Source: Xylanimonas cellulosilytica DSM 15894 (GTDB lineage: Bacteria > Actinomycetota > Actinomycetes > Actinomycetales > Cellulomonadaceae). From it: DNA of 64,000 nucleotides. The notes beneath the pieces were generated by a model, which ran no database searches, had not been told where the DNA came from, and saw only the letters and a program-made list of their open reading frames with translations. The stretch covers positions 62,001 to 126,000 of the forward strand of contig NC_013530.1 in NCBI RefSeq assembly GCF_000024965.1, read 5' to 3'. This document shows, in pieces, positions 8,492 through 19,500 of the stretch; position 1 is the first letter of the stretch, and each line of letters begins with the position of its first letter. A program made the translations under genes and the position numbers.

Positions 8492-9468
8492 CGACGACGC
8501 CCGCTCCCGCGCCCGACGCCGTCGCCCCTGCGGCGGCCGCGACCGTCCCCGCCTCCGTGACCCGCAATGCCTCGCGCGGCTCAAGACCGTCCGGCGACCG
8601 CACCGCGGTCTCCGTCTCCGACTGGCGGCGCCCCTCGGTGCGCTGGGGGCTCGGCACGTCCCAGATCGTCCTGCTCGTGCTCCTCGTCGTCGTCGGGCTC
8701 GGGCCGCTGCTCCTCCTCGCCCGGTTCGCCGTCACGCCGACGCAGGACATCCTGCGCACCCCGATGGACATCTTCCCGAACGGGATCGCCTGGTCGAACC
8801 TCGACACGGCGTGGAACGACGTCCAGATCAGCCGGTACTTCCTCAACACCGTGTGGCTCGCCGCCGGGTCGTGGGCGTCGCAGCTGCTCGTCGCGACCAC
8901 CGGCGGGTACCTGCTGTCCGTGCTGCGTCCGGCCTACGGCAAGGTGGTCGAGGCGCTCGTGCTGGCCACGATGTTCATCCCCGCCGTCGTGCTGCTCGTG
9001 CCGCTGTACCTGACCGTGCTCGACCCGCCGCTGCTGCGGTCCTCGCTCATCAACAGCTTCTGGGCGGTGTGGCTGCCCGCGGGAGCCTCCGCGTTCAACG
9101 TGCTGCTGGTGCGCCGGTTCTTCGACTCGCTGCCCCGCGAGGTGTTCGAGGCCGCCCGCGTGGACGGGGCCGGGCCCTACCGGCTGTTCTGGTCCGTGGT
9201 GCTCCCGATGTCGAAGCCGATCCTGGGCGTCGTGTCGGTGTTCGCGATCATCGCGAGCTGGAAGGACTTCCTCTGGCCGTTGCTCGTGCTCCGCGACCCG
9301 GCGATCCAGCCGCTCTCCGTGCGGCTCCCGTCGATCCAGGGCACGACGGACCTGGGCGTCTTCCTCGCCGCGCTGGCCATCGCGACCGTCATCCCGATCG
9401 TGCTGTTCCTCGTGTTCCAGCGGCTGTTCCTGTCCTCCGCCGGGCTGGGCGGGGCGGTCAAGGGCTGA
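8488..9468 (+). CDS. Sugar ABC transporter permease, MalG/UgpE type
   Basis: A 326-residue permease with an Ala/Pro-rich N-terminal cytoplasmic tail of about 45 residues and six membrane segments. The EAA motif EVFEAARVDGAGPYRLFWSVVLPMSKP is clear. ATG 8488 overlaps the TGA of the first permease, which fixes the start better than the longer in-frame upstream options. It forms the heterodimeric channel with the preceding gene. The operon ends here, 23 bases before the convergent LysR gene; no strong hairpin is visible in that gap. Confidence 0.9.
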   Translation: MTTTPAPAPDAVAPAAAATVPASVTRNASRGSRPSGDRTAVSVSDWRRPSVRWGLGTSQIVLLVLLVVVGLGPLLLLARFAVTPTQDILRTPMDIFPNGIAWSNLDTAWNDVQISRYFLNTVWLAAGSWASQLLVATTGGYLLSVLRPAYGKVVEALVLATMFIPAVVLLVPLYLTVLDPPLLRSSLINSFWAVWLPAGASAFNVLLVRRFFDSLPREVFEAARVDGAGPYRLFWSVVLPMSKPILGVVSVFAIIASWKDFLWPLLVLRDPAIQPLSVRLPSIQGTTDLGVFLAALAIATVIPIVLFLVFQRLFLSSAGLGGAVKG

Positions 9469-9491
9469 AACCCGCTCGACGTCGGGGAGGC

Positions 9492-10403
9492 TCAGCCGGC
9501 GTGCGCCCGCGCGGTCAGGTCCTGGCCGACGATGCCGTCCCCGGCGAGGGCGTCGAGGGCGGCGCTCACCAGGGTCGTGGGGCTCTCTGCCCGCCACACG
9601 AAGGACAGCGTGGTCATCTCCGCCCCGGGTACGGAGCGGAACGTGACGCCGGGGTGGGTCGCCGTGGCGAGCACCGCCGGGAGGAAGGCCACGCCGAGGC
9701 CGGCGGCGACCAGCGCTTGGGCCACGGACGCGTGGTCGGTCGTGGTGCTCTCGACGGGGATGAAGCCGGCTCCCGCGCACATGCGCCGGACGACCGGGTC
9801 GAGGGGTGAGCCCGGGCCGGGAAGCACGAACTCCTCGGTGCGCAGGTCCTTGAGGGTGACGGTCGCGGCGTGGGCGAGCGGGTGGTCCTCCGGCAGGGCG
9901 AGGAGCAGCTCCTCGGCGTAGGCCGGTGCGCTCGCGAGGCCGACGGCGGTGACCGCTCCGCGGACGATGCCGACGTCGATGCGGCCGTCACCGACCTCGG
10001 TGGCGATCTGCCCGGACAGGAGGTCGGGGCGAACCTTGAGCGCGACGCCGGGCAGTGTCGCGCGCAGCGTCTTCACGACGCGCGGCAGGAGGGCCGGTGC
10101 GGCGCAGTGGGTGAGCCCGACCCGCAGCACGTCGGCGCCGCCGGCGGCGATGCGGCGCACGGCCGCCTCGGACTCCTCGACGGCCGCGAGGATCCGTCGG
10201 GCGTCGTGGGCGAGACGCTGCCCGGCAGGGGTCAGCGTCACCTGGCGGGTGGTGCGGTCGAGCAGCTTGGCCCCGACCTCGGACTCGAGCTGTCGCATCG
10301 CCTGGGACAGCGCGGGCTGGGTCATGTGGAGCTGCAGGGCCGCGCGGCTGAAGTGCAGCGTCTCCGCGAGTCCCGCGAAGTACCGGATGTGGCGCAGCTC
10401 CAC
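9492..10403 (-). CDS. LysR-family transcriptional regulator
   Basis: A 303-residue protein, the usual LysR length. Residues 1-60 are the winged helix-turn-helix (MELRHIRYFAGLAETLHFSRAA, TQPALSQAMRQLE, GAKLLDRT), followed by the two-lobed effector domain. Its target is not obvious: it is convergent with the sugar permeases and tandem (same strand) with the exported RidA gene upstream, from which it is separated by a strong terminator. A small palindrome ATCTGTCCAGAT at 10419-10430, just ahead of its start, could be an autoregulatory LysR site (weak evidence). Confidence 0.9.
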   Translation of the reverse strand: MELRHIRYFAGLAETLHFSRAALQLHMTQPALSQAMRQLESEVGAKLLDRTTRQVTLTPAGQRLAHDARRILAAVEESEAAVRRIAAGGADVLRVGLTHCAAPALLPRVVKTLRATLPGVALKVRPDLLSGQIATEVGDGRIDVGIVRGAVTAVGLASAPAYAEELLLALPEDHPLAHAATVTLKDLRTEEFVLPGPGSPLDPVVRRMCAGAGFIPVESTTTDHASVAQALVAAGLGVAFLPAVLATATHPGVTFRSVPGAEMTTLSFVWRAESPTTLVSAALDALAGDGIVGQDLTARAHAG

Positions 10404-10418
10404 CAGTCGACCTCCAGA

Positions 10419-10430
10419 ATCTGTCCAGAT
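10419..10430 (-). promoter_or_regulatory. Possible LysR autoregulatory site
   Basis: The dyad ATCTG-TC-CAGAT lies 16 bases upstream of the LysR start codon, and CAGAT recurs at 10437-10441. LysR proteins usually bind such interrupted dyads near their own promoter. Short and unverified. Confidence 0.3.
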
Positions 10431-10566
10431 CGCGTGCAGATGTACGGATCCGAGAAGAAGGTTCGGGGGTGGCCTCCCCGCCGGTCAAACGCGCCATCCG
10501 GCAGGCGAGACCCCGGGCGGGGTCTGGCGGGCCTGGCGGGGGTGCGGCGCGTCGTCGCCGCGTCTC

Positions 10567-10603
10567 GCCGGGTGGGCCCTCCCCGCGGAAGGGCCCACCC
10601 GGC
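10567..10603 (-). terminator. Strong hairpin terminator after the exported RidA gene
   Basis: Perfect 14-bp arms at 10567-10580 and 10590-10603 (GCCGGGTGGGCCCT and its complement) enclose a 9-base loop. It begins 9 bases after the stop of the minus-strand RidA-family gene, separating it from the LysR gene. Confidence 0.75.
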
Positions 10604-10611
10604 GGGTCGGG

Positions 10612-11346
10612 TCAGCGGGACCAGTGCCAGCCGAAGCCGTTGAAGCCGAAGTGACGCTTGTGCTTCTTCCCCTTCGGAGCGGGCTCGTCCTCGGGGTAGA
10701 TGGCGTCGACCTGGATCTCGACGAGCCAGCCGTTGACGGGAAGGTTCTCGACCTCGAGGGCGAAGCGCGACGGGCGGGCCGGGTTGACCACGAGCGGCGG
10801 CGCGGCCGGGCCGGTGCCCAGCGGGACGTCGATCGTGGCGCCGGTGGCGAGGTTCGTGTTCGCGAAGAACTGCCGGTACCCGCGGTTGAAGCCGTTGTAG
10901 TCCATCTTCTCCTCGCCCGCGGGGTTCTGGAGGAACACCCGCATGTCGACGACGTCCTCGTAGGTGAGGCCGGCCGCCGCGAGGTTCGCGCCGATGGCCT
11001 TGAGCACGTTGATGGTCTGCGCCTCGGTGATGGTCACCCCGGCGGGCAGGGTGTGGGTCGTGGCGAAGTCGGGGAAGACGTCGAGCGGCACCAGCCGCTC
11101 CTCGGCCGTGAACTGTGCGGACGGCAGCCCGTTCCCGGCCGGGCCGATGCCCGAGGACTTGTAGAACGCGACGTTCGCGCCGAACGCGACGCCGTTGCCG
11201 ATGTTGGCCGTGTCGCCCGTGATGAACGAGACGTACTCGGCGGGCTTCGGCTTGAAGAGCTTCTCGGCGGCGACGGCGGTGCCGGGGACCGCGAGGGCGG
11301 CGGCGACGGCGACGGCGATCAGGACCTTCGTGCGGCGGTTCTTCAC
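10612..11346 (-). CDS. Exported RidA/YjgF-family protein
   Basis: A 244-residue protein with an N-terminal export signal (KNRRTKVLIAVAVAAALAVPG, cleavage near AVAAE) and a RidA-like domain in the C-terminal half. The segment PSRFALEVENLP matches the RidA substrate-binding region PARSCVEVARLP, keeping the Arg that binds the substrate carboxylate, and VEIQVDAI matches the terminal strand with its conserved Glu. RidA proteins hydrolyse reactive enamine/imine products of amino-acid metabolism and are normally cytosolic and about 130 residues; an exported, longer form is unusual. A His/Lys-rich tail ends the protein. GTG 11346 has a GGAGG site upstream. It is divergent from a Tat-exported amine oxidase, whose imine product would be a natural substrate. 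Confidence 0.78.
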   Translation of the reverse strand: MKNRRTKVLIAVAVAAALAVPGTAVAAEKLFKPKPAEYVSFITGDTANIGNGVAFGANVAFYKSSGIGPAGNGLPSAQFTAEERLVPLDVFPDFATTHTLPAGVTITEAQTINVLKAIGANLAAAGLTYEDVVDMRVFLQNPAGEEKMDYNGFNRGYRQFFANTNLATGATIDVPLGTGPAAPPLVVNPARPSRFALEVENLPVNGWLVEIQVDAIYPEDEPAPKGKKHKRHFGFNGFGWHWSR

Positions 11347-13347
<2,001 letters not shown>

Positions 13348-13355
13348 GCTCGTTC

Positions 13356-13389
13356 GGTGCCTGGCCGCCCACCTGGGCGGCCAGGCACC
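13356..13389 (+). terminator. Intra-operon hairpin between amine oxidase and tatA
   Basis: Perfect 15-bp arms at 13356-13370 and 13375-13389 flank a 4-base loop (ACCT). It lies 8 bases after the oxidase stop and about 50 bases before tatA. It may terminate part of the transcripts or protect the oxidase message, which would lower tat expression relative to the oxidase. Confidence 0.65.
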
Positions 13390-13440
13390 CCACCACCATC
13401 AGCCCTCGGCGCCACCGCCGAAGACCAAGGAGTCATCCGC

Positions 13441-13623
13441 ATGGGCATGCTCAAGCCGACGCACATCATCCTGCTCGTCGTCATCGTCCTGCTGCTGTTC
13501 GGCGCCCGTCGCCTGCCTGAGCTGGCACGCAGCGTCGGGCAGTCGCTCAAGATCTTCAAGAGCGAGGTCAAGGACCTCACCGCCGACGGCGAGCAGGCGC
13601 CCGCGGTCGCGCCTGAGGCCTGA
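13441..13623 (+). CDS. tatA: Sec-independent translocase subunit TatA
   Basis: A 60-residue protein with one N-terminal membrane helix (HIILLVVIVLLLFGARRLPELARSVGQSL) followed by an amphipathic helix and a short acidic tail, the typical TatA layout; the FG-x-x-(K/R)LP hinge is present as FGARRLPEL. TatA oligomerises to form the passage for folded proteins. ATG 13441 is preceded by AAGGAG. It is the first of three tat genes placed directly behind a twin-arginine oxidase gene. Confidence 0.93.
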   Translation: MGMLKPTHIILLVVIVLLLFGARRLPELARSVGQSLKIFKSEVKDLTADGEQAPAVAPEA

Positions 13624-13646
13624 CGGGGCCGAGAGGCGGTGGAGTC

Positions 13647-14051
13647 GTGCTGGACATCAATGCCGGGGAGCTGTTGATCATCGCCGTGATCGCGGTCGTC
13701 CTCATCGGACCGGAGCGGCTGCCCCAGTACGTGCAGCAGCTCGCCACGTTCGCCCGCACGGCCAAGGGGTGGTTCACCGAGGTGAAGGACCGGGTCGCCG
13801 ACGAGCTCGGACCGGAGGTCAGCGACGTCGACTGGTCACGGCTCGACCCGCGGAAGTACGACCCGCGCTCGATCGTCCGTGACGCGCTGCTCGACGACCT
13901 GCTCCCCGGCGGCGTCCGGCGGCCCGCCGGGTCGGTCGAGGACGTCGTCGAGCGGCGCCCGCAGGGGGCGGTCGCCCTCTCCGACGACGGCCCCGGCGGG
14001 GCGGGACCCGCACCCGTCGGCGTCGACGAGCGCCGGACCGAGGTGGCCTGA
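13647..14051 (+). CDS. tatB: Sec-independent translocase subunit TatB
   Basis: A 134-residue protein: an N-terminal membrane helix (GELLIIAVIAVVLIGPERLP) with the TatB-type hinge G-PERLP, an amphipathic helix (YVQQLATFARTAKGWFTEVKDRVADELG) and a charged tail. GPERLP and the length separate it from TatA. TatB works with TatC as the receptor for twin-arginine signals. The GTG start at 13647 has GGTGGAG upstream. The stop is one base from the tatC start, so the two are coupled. Confidence 0.9.
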   Translation: MLDINAGELLIIAVIAVVLIGPERLPQYVQQLATFARTAKGWFTEVKDRVADELGPEVSDVDWSRLDPRKYDPRSIVRDALLDDLLPGGVRRPAGSVEDVVERRPQGAVALSDDGPGGAGPAPVGVDERRTEVA

Positions 14052-14052
14052 C

Positions 14053-14883
14053 ATGGTGTCACTGACCTCGGTCCCCCCGTACGCCGACGCCACGCCGGAC
14101 ACGAGAGCGTCCAGCGGCCCAGCACCCGGCCGCCGGAAGCGCATGCCGCTGCGCGAGCACCTCGCGGAGCTGAGAACACGACTCCTCCTGGTCGCAGGAG
14201 GGCTCGTGGTCGGGGCGGTGGTGGGGTGGCTGCTGTACGACCCGTTGCTGGTGCTCCTGACCCGCCCGTTGCACCTGGCGGCGGCGACCCAGCACAAGGA
14301 CATCGCGCTGAACTTCACGGCGCTCGGCTCGCCGCTGGACACCCGGATCAAGGTCTCGCTGTTCCTGGCCGTGATGGTGACCTGCCCGTGGTGGCTGTAT
14401 CAGGTCTGGGCCTTCGTCACTCCGGGCCTCACCAGGCGCGAGAAGCGGCATGCCTACGGGTTCCTCGGCGCTGCGGTGCCGCTCTTCCTGGGCGGTGCGG
14501 GCCTCTCCTGGTGGGTGCTGCCGCACGCGGTGGACATCTTCGCCTCGTTCGTGCCCGCCGGGTCGTCGCAGTACGTCAACGCCCAGGAGTACCTGTCGTT
14601 CGTCATGCGGCTGGTGCTGGCGTTCGGGGTGGCGTTCGTGGCACCGGTGCTGCTGGTCGCGCTCAACCTTGCCGGGATCGTGCGCCACGAGACCCTTGCT
14701 CGGGGGTGGCGCTGGGCGGTGCTGCTCGCGTTCGTGTTCGCCGCCGTCATGACGCCGACGCCGGACGCCCTGACCATGGTGCTGGTCGCCGCGCCGATCT
14801 GCGCGCTCTACTTCGGGGCGCTCGGTGTTGCCGTCTGGCACGACCGCCGAGCCGACAGGCGGACGGCACCGGCGGCGGCATAA
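14053..14883 (+). CDS. tatC: Sec-independent translocase subunit TatC
   Basis: A 276-residue polytopic protein with six membrane segments. It carries the TatC landmarks LREHLAELRTRLL (cytoplasmic N-terminus that contacts the twin-arginine motif), FVTPGLTRREKR in the first periplasmic/cytoplasmic turn region, and MTPTPDALTM before the last helices. It recognises Tat signal peptides together with TatB. A charged, Pro-rich N-terminal extension of about 30 residues is present. Whether this is the only Tat system of the cell cannot be seen here; the placement next to one substrate suggests a dedicated set. Confidence 0.93.
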   Translation: MVSLTSVPPYADATPDTRASSGPAPGRRKRMPLREHLAELRTRLLLVAGGLVVGAVVGWLLYDPLLVLLTRPLHLAAATQHKDIALNFTALGSPLDTRIKVSLFLAVMVTCPWWLYQVWAFVTPGLTRREKRHAYGFLGAAVPLFLGGAGLSWWVLPHAVDIFASFVPAGSSQYVNAQEYLSFVMRLVLAFGVAFVAPVLLVALNLAGIVRHETLARGWRWAVLLAFVFAAVMTPTPDALTMVLVAAPICALYFGALGVAVWHDRRADRRTAPAAA

Positions 14884-15008
14884 GCAGCGCACCCGGTGCG
14901 GCAGGCGGCGGTCACGGGGTGGGCGCGTCGCCGGTCGCCGGCGTCACGTTGTATGGCCAGCCGCGCGTAGCCCGCGGCACCGAACCCGGAGCGTTCATCC
15001 GGCGCAGG

Positions 15009-15983
15009 TCAACGACCAGCCCACCGTCGGCGGGCGTCATCGTCGGCGAGCACCGCCGCGAGGCGACGGCGGGCCGCCGCGGCGAACGCCGGCCACCGCT
15101 CGTCGTAGTAAGGAATCGCGATCGCCGCCTGGACCAGCACCCACCCGCGGGCCCGGTCGACGGCGGCCGCGGCGACGTCGTCGGGCACGCCCACGGTCGC
15201 CTCGGCGAGGAAGGTCACGCGGGGTCCGCCGTCGAACAGCCACCACGCGGGGCAGAGGTCGACGGCGGGGTCGCCCACGCCGAGAGCGCCCCAGTCGATG
15301 ACGGCCGTGAGCGCGCCGTCGTGCGCGAGAAGGTTGCCGGGCAGCAGGTCGCCGTGGATCCACGTGGGCTCGGGCGCCGGAGGTGCGGCGAGGGCGCGCT
15401 CCCAGGCGCGGTCGGCGGCGGAGACGTCGACGGGCGGGGCGCTCGCGGTGCTGCCCGCGATCGCGTCGAGCGCCTCCCGCACCGCGGGGTCGAGGCGCTC
15501 CAGCGGAACGCCCCGGCTCGTGCCCTCCTTGAGCGGACCGTCCGTGGGGTCGAGCGAGCGCAGCGCGCGCACGAACGCTCCGAGCGCACGAGCCCCGTCC
15601 TCGGCGTCGAAGCCCAGCGGCTTCCCGCCGAGCGGGTCGCCGACCGCCCGTCCGGGGAGCCACGGGACGATCGACCACGGGAACGGGTAGGCACCGTCGG
15701 GGTGTCCGACGGCGACCGGGGCGGGGACGGCGAGCGGCAGGTGCGGCGCGAGACGGGGGAGCCAGCGCGCGTCGCTCGCGGCCTGCTCGGCCGCCCAGCC
15801 GATCCGGGGCAGCCGGGCCAGGAGCGCGCCGCCCGGCGACGAGGCGTCGCCGAGCAGGAACAGCCGGTGGTCCGTGCCCGCCTCGGCGTGCGGCGTGACC
15901 GGGAGCGCGGCCAGCTCCGGACGTTGCGCGGCGAGCAGCCGGCGGACGTCGTCGGCGGTGACGGCGACCTCGTCGTCGTGCAT
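15009..15983 (-). CDS. Aminoglycoside phosphotransferase-family (kinase-like) protein
   Basis: A 324-residue protein with the APH/choline kinase fold: the catalytic loop WIHGDLLPGNLLAHDG and the metal-binding VIDWGALGVGDPAVDL are complete. The N-terminal lobe begins with the phrase DDVRRLLAAQRPEL. Members phosphorylate small molecules (aminoglycosides, macrolides, homoserine, sugars) and antibiotic resistance cannot be assumed. ATG 15983 overlaps the stop of the macrodomain gene as ATGA, so the two are cotranslated. Confidence 0.85.
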   Translation of the reverse strand: MHDDEVAVTADDVRRLLAAQRPELAALPVTPHAEAGTDHRLFLLGDASSPGGALLARLPRIGWAAEQAASDARWLPRLAPHLPLAVPAPVAVGHPDGAYPFPWSIVPWLPGRAVGDPLGGKPLGFDAEDGARALGAFVRALRSLDPTDGPLKEGTSRGVPLERLDPAVREALDAIAGSTASAPPVDVSAADRAWERALAAPPAPEPTWIHGDLLPGNLLAHDGALTAVIDWGALGVGDPAVDLCPAWWLFDGGPRVTFLAEATVGVPDDVAAAAVDRARGWVLVQAAIAIPYYDERWPAFAAAARRRLAAVLADDDARRRWAGR

Positions 15984-16510
15984 CACGCGCGCGGCTCCAG
16001 CGCTGCCAGCGCCGCGTCGAACGCCGCGAGCAGCGACCTGTTGAAGAGGACGAAGCGCACGTGCTCGACGGACCCGCCCGCCCACGCTCGCAGGGCGCCC
16101 ACGGCGGAGACGGCCGCGTCGTCGGGCGACCAGCCGTAGACGCCCGCCCCGACGGCAGGGAAGGCGATCGTGCGGGCGCCGACGTCGGCGGCGACGTCGA
16201 GAGAGCGCGTGAAGCACGAGGCGAGGAGCGCGGGGTCGGTCTGACCGGCGTGCCGGTTCGGGCCGACGGTGTGGATCACCCAGCGGGCGGGGAGGTCGAA
16301 CGCGGGCGTCGCCACGGCGTCGCCGACGGGGAGACCGTCGGGGTACGTGGTCCGCCGGACCTCCCGGCACGCCGCCAGCAGCCGCGGCCCGGCGGCGGCG
16401 TGGATCGCGCCGTCGACCCCGCCGCCGCCCAGCAGGGTCGAGTTGGCGGCGTTGACGATCGCGTCGGCGTCGACACGCGTGATGTCCCCGAGCTCGGTGG
16501 TGGCCCGCAT
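15983..16510 (-). CDS. Macrodomain protein (O-acetyl-ADP-ribose deacetylase type)
   Basis: A 175-residue single-domain protein with the macrodomain signature: GDITRVDADAIVNAANSTLLGGGGVDGAIHAAAGP near the N-terminus and FPAVGAGVYGWSPDDAA near residue 135, both lining the ADP-ribose pocket. The Asn-Ala-Ala-Asn and GGGGVDGAIH elements match the MacroD/YmdB group, which removes ADP-ribose or acetyl groups from ADP-ribose. It is the first gene of a two-gene minus-strand unit with the phosphotransferase. Confidence 0.9.
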   Translation of the reverse strand: MRATTELGDITRVDADAIVNAANSTLLGGGGVDGAIHAAAGPRLLAACREVRRTTYPDGLPVGDAVATPAFDLPARWVIHTVGPNRHAGQTDPALLASCFTRSLDVAADVGARTIAFPAVGAGVYGWSPDDAAVSAVGALRAWAGGSVEHVRFVLFNRSLLAAFDAALAALEPRA

Positions 16511-16530
16511 GGGTCCGACGCTACGACGTC

Positions 16531-16586
16531 GAGCGTCGCAGTCCGTCACGGAATACGAGCCGTTCGCGTGACGGACCGGGACGCTC
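16531..16586. repeat. Imperfect palindrome at the 3' end of hrpA (repeat family shared with 32.7 kb)
   Basis: Arms of 19 bases at 16531-16549 and 16568-16586 pair with two mismatches around an 18-base loop. The right half (GTGACGGACCGGGACGCTC) recurs with small changes at 32772-32790, including the flanking sequence. It overlaps the hrpA stop codon, so it may also act as its terminator. Confidence 0.6.
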
Positions 16587-19500
16587 ACCAGCCATTGGGG
16601 GCCAAAGTCTTGCGGATGCGCTTCTCCGAGACGGTGCCGTCGGTGCCGAGCTGCTGGGCGAACAGGGACACACGCAGCTCCTCGATCAGCCAGCGGACCT
16701 CGGCGAGCTCGGCGGCCCGGGCGGCGTCCGCCGGGCCGGCGGCGTAGGCGGCGCGCGCCTTCGCGTACGCCTCCTCGACGTCGTGGATCCGCCAGGCCAG
16801 CTCGGCGTCGCGGTGCGGGGAGGCCTGCGCCTTCTCCAGCCGGTACGACGCGGCCCGCAGGTAGCGGACCAGGTGCGGCAGCCGACGGGGCGGGGTAGCG
16901 CTGACGAAACCGTCGTGGATGAGCGTGGCCGCGTGCTCGCGGATGTCCTGCAGCGTGTTGAGCAGGGCGAGCGAGGACGTCTTGCGGACCTCGGACTCCA
17001 GGGTCCGCCAGGCGGTCAGCGCCGCGACCACATGACCCGCGACCCGGTAGGTCTCGTCCTCGAGGTGCGTGCGGACGTGCGCCTTCGCGGCGTTGTACGA
17101 CTCGGCATCGCGGATCTGTACGGCGTGCGGCCCTGCCGGAGTTCCGGGGGCGAGGTCCGCGGCAGGGCTGGTCAGCGCCATGACAGTGGCCAGCTGCAGA
17201 TCCTCGGCGAGCAGGTTCGTGTTCCGGTACGGGCTCGCAGCGAGGGTGAGCGCCTGCGTGCCGCTCCACCGGGACGTGACCCGCCCCGCGGTGAGCCGGT
17301 TCTCGGCGAGCAACAGCCGCCGCACCCCGCGCGCGTGCGTCGCCGGCTGCTCCAGCGCATCGGCCAGGATGCGCAGCGCGACCGTGGGTTCCTGCTTCGG
17401 TCCCGGCTCCTCGACGAGCGCCGGATAGCCGCGCACGACGACTCCTCCGCCCAGATCCGTCGAGACGACGTCGGGCAGCCGCCCGTCGGGGAGCCCGTCC
17501 GGCCACGTGGCCAGCCCGAGCCGCTCGGCGACCACCCCGCGGCCGCCTCCGGTGGTCGAGCCTCCCGGCCTTCCGGTGGTTGAGCCGCCTCCTCCGGTGG
17601 TTGAGCCGCCTCCTCCGGTGGTTGAGCCTGTCGAAACCACGCGCCGACCCGTGGTTTCGACAGGCTCAACCACCGAGGGGTTGGCTTCAGCAGAGCCACC
17701 CGCCGAGAGGGCCGCCGTGCGCGAGCGGGCCTCCTCCAGGGCGACCGCGACCGCGCCCTTGACCGCGGCGCGTACCGCCGCCTCCGCCTTCGGGGCAAGG
17801 CGTCGCTGCAGCGCGAGGAGATCCTTCGACTCGTCGATGGCAGCACCCGCCGCGCCCGTGCCCGACGGCGAGACGGCAGCCGCGGCGCTCGGGGAACCCC
17901 GGCCGTCCCGGCCGCGCCCTCGCCCACCACGACCGCTTCCGCGGGAGCCCGCCGCCGTCGTCGGCCCGCCGGACTTCACACCGGACTCCACGACGCGGAA
18001 GGTCATGCGCAGGTGTGCGGGCAGGCGCTCGACCCGTTCGGTGTCCCAGGCGTCGCCGGGCACGACGACGTCGCGCAGCGCACGCACCGCGCGCGTGAAC
18101 GCCACGTGGAAGGGCTCGGCCATGTCACCCGCCCGGGCCATGTCCTCCCACGTCGGCGTGTTCTGCCGCAGCCAGCCCGCGACGGCGTTCCCGACGTCGG
18201 GCGCGGGCACGAGCTGCACGCGTACGGCCTTGGGAAGGGAGCGAATCGTGGCGACGCACAGCTCTTCGAGCAGTCCGGGCACCATCCAGTCGAAGCCCGA
18301 CGGCGAGAGCCGCGGCAGCACCGAGAGCGGCACGTGCACGGTGACGCCGTCGGCGTCGGACCCGGGGCGGAACTGGTAGGTCAGCGGCAGGGTGAGCTCG
18401 CCCTGCGTCCACGACGACGGGAACTGCGACGGGTCCACGGCGTCGACGTCGACGAGGTCCTCGAGGCGGAACGTCAGGAGGTCCGGGGTCTCGCGCCGGG
18501 CGCGCGACCACCACTGGTCGAAGTGCCGCGCGCTCACGACGGACGCGGGGACACGCTCGTCGTAGAAGGCGAACAGGTCGTCCTCGGAGGCGACCAGGCC
18601 GCGCTGCCGGGAACGGGCCTCGACCTGCTCGGCCTCCTCCAGCAGACGGCGGTTCTCGGCGAAGAACGTGTGGTGCGTGGTCCACTCGCCCTGCACCAGC
18701 GCATGCCGGATGAACATCTCCCGGGCCGCTTCCGGGTCCACGCGGGCGAACAGCACCGGCCGGTCGCTGACGATGGGGACGCCGTACAGCAGCACCTTCT
18801 CGGTGGCCATCGCGGCGCCCTGCTTGGTGGACCAGTGCGGGTCGGAGTAGGTGCGGCGCGCGAGATCGCCCGCGAGCTCCTCGGCCCACTCGGGCTGGAT
18901 GCGCGCCACGTCCCGCGCCCACAGGCGCGAGGTCTCCACCAGCTCGCCCGCCATGACCCACGCCGGCGGCTTCTTCGACAGCGGCGAGCCGGGGAAGATC
19001 GCGAACCTCGCCCCGCGCGCGCCCAGGTACTCGTTGCGCACCCGCTTGGCCTGCTGCCGCAGCGCACGAGCCCGCGCCTCGCCCTTGAGGTGGGCGACCG
19101 AGGAGGCCTTGATCTCGCCGGTGTCCTGCATGCCCACCTGGGACAGCAGACCGGCCAGGAGCGCGCGGTGGATGGTGTCGCCGTCCCACACGCGCCGCCA
19201 CTCACCGCTGCGGGGCTGACCGTCGTCGGCGCCTTCCGCGGTGGTCGATCCTGTCGAAACCACCCCGCCGTCGACCCGCGGGGTGGTTTCGACAGGCTCA
19301 ACCACCGAAGCGCGCGAGGACAGGTTGATGCCCAGCTCGTTCGCCATCTGCCGGAGCTGCGCGACGACGTCCTGCCACTCGCGCACGCGCAGGTAGTTGA
19401 GGTGCTCCGCCTTGCACAGGCGCCGGAACGCCGACCCGGACAGGTCGCGCTGCTGGTCGCGCAGGTACTCCCACAGGTTGAGGTAGCTCAGGAAGTCCGA

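Noticed and set aside
15009-15983. Aminoglycoside resistance gene
   Set aside because: The fold is shared by many metabolic kinases and no resistance-type subfamily motif was recognised.
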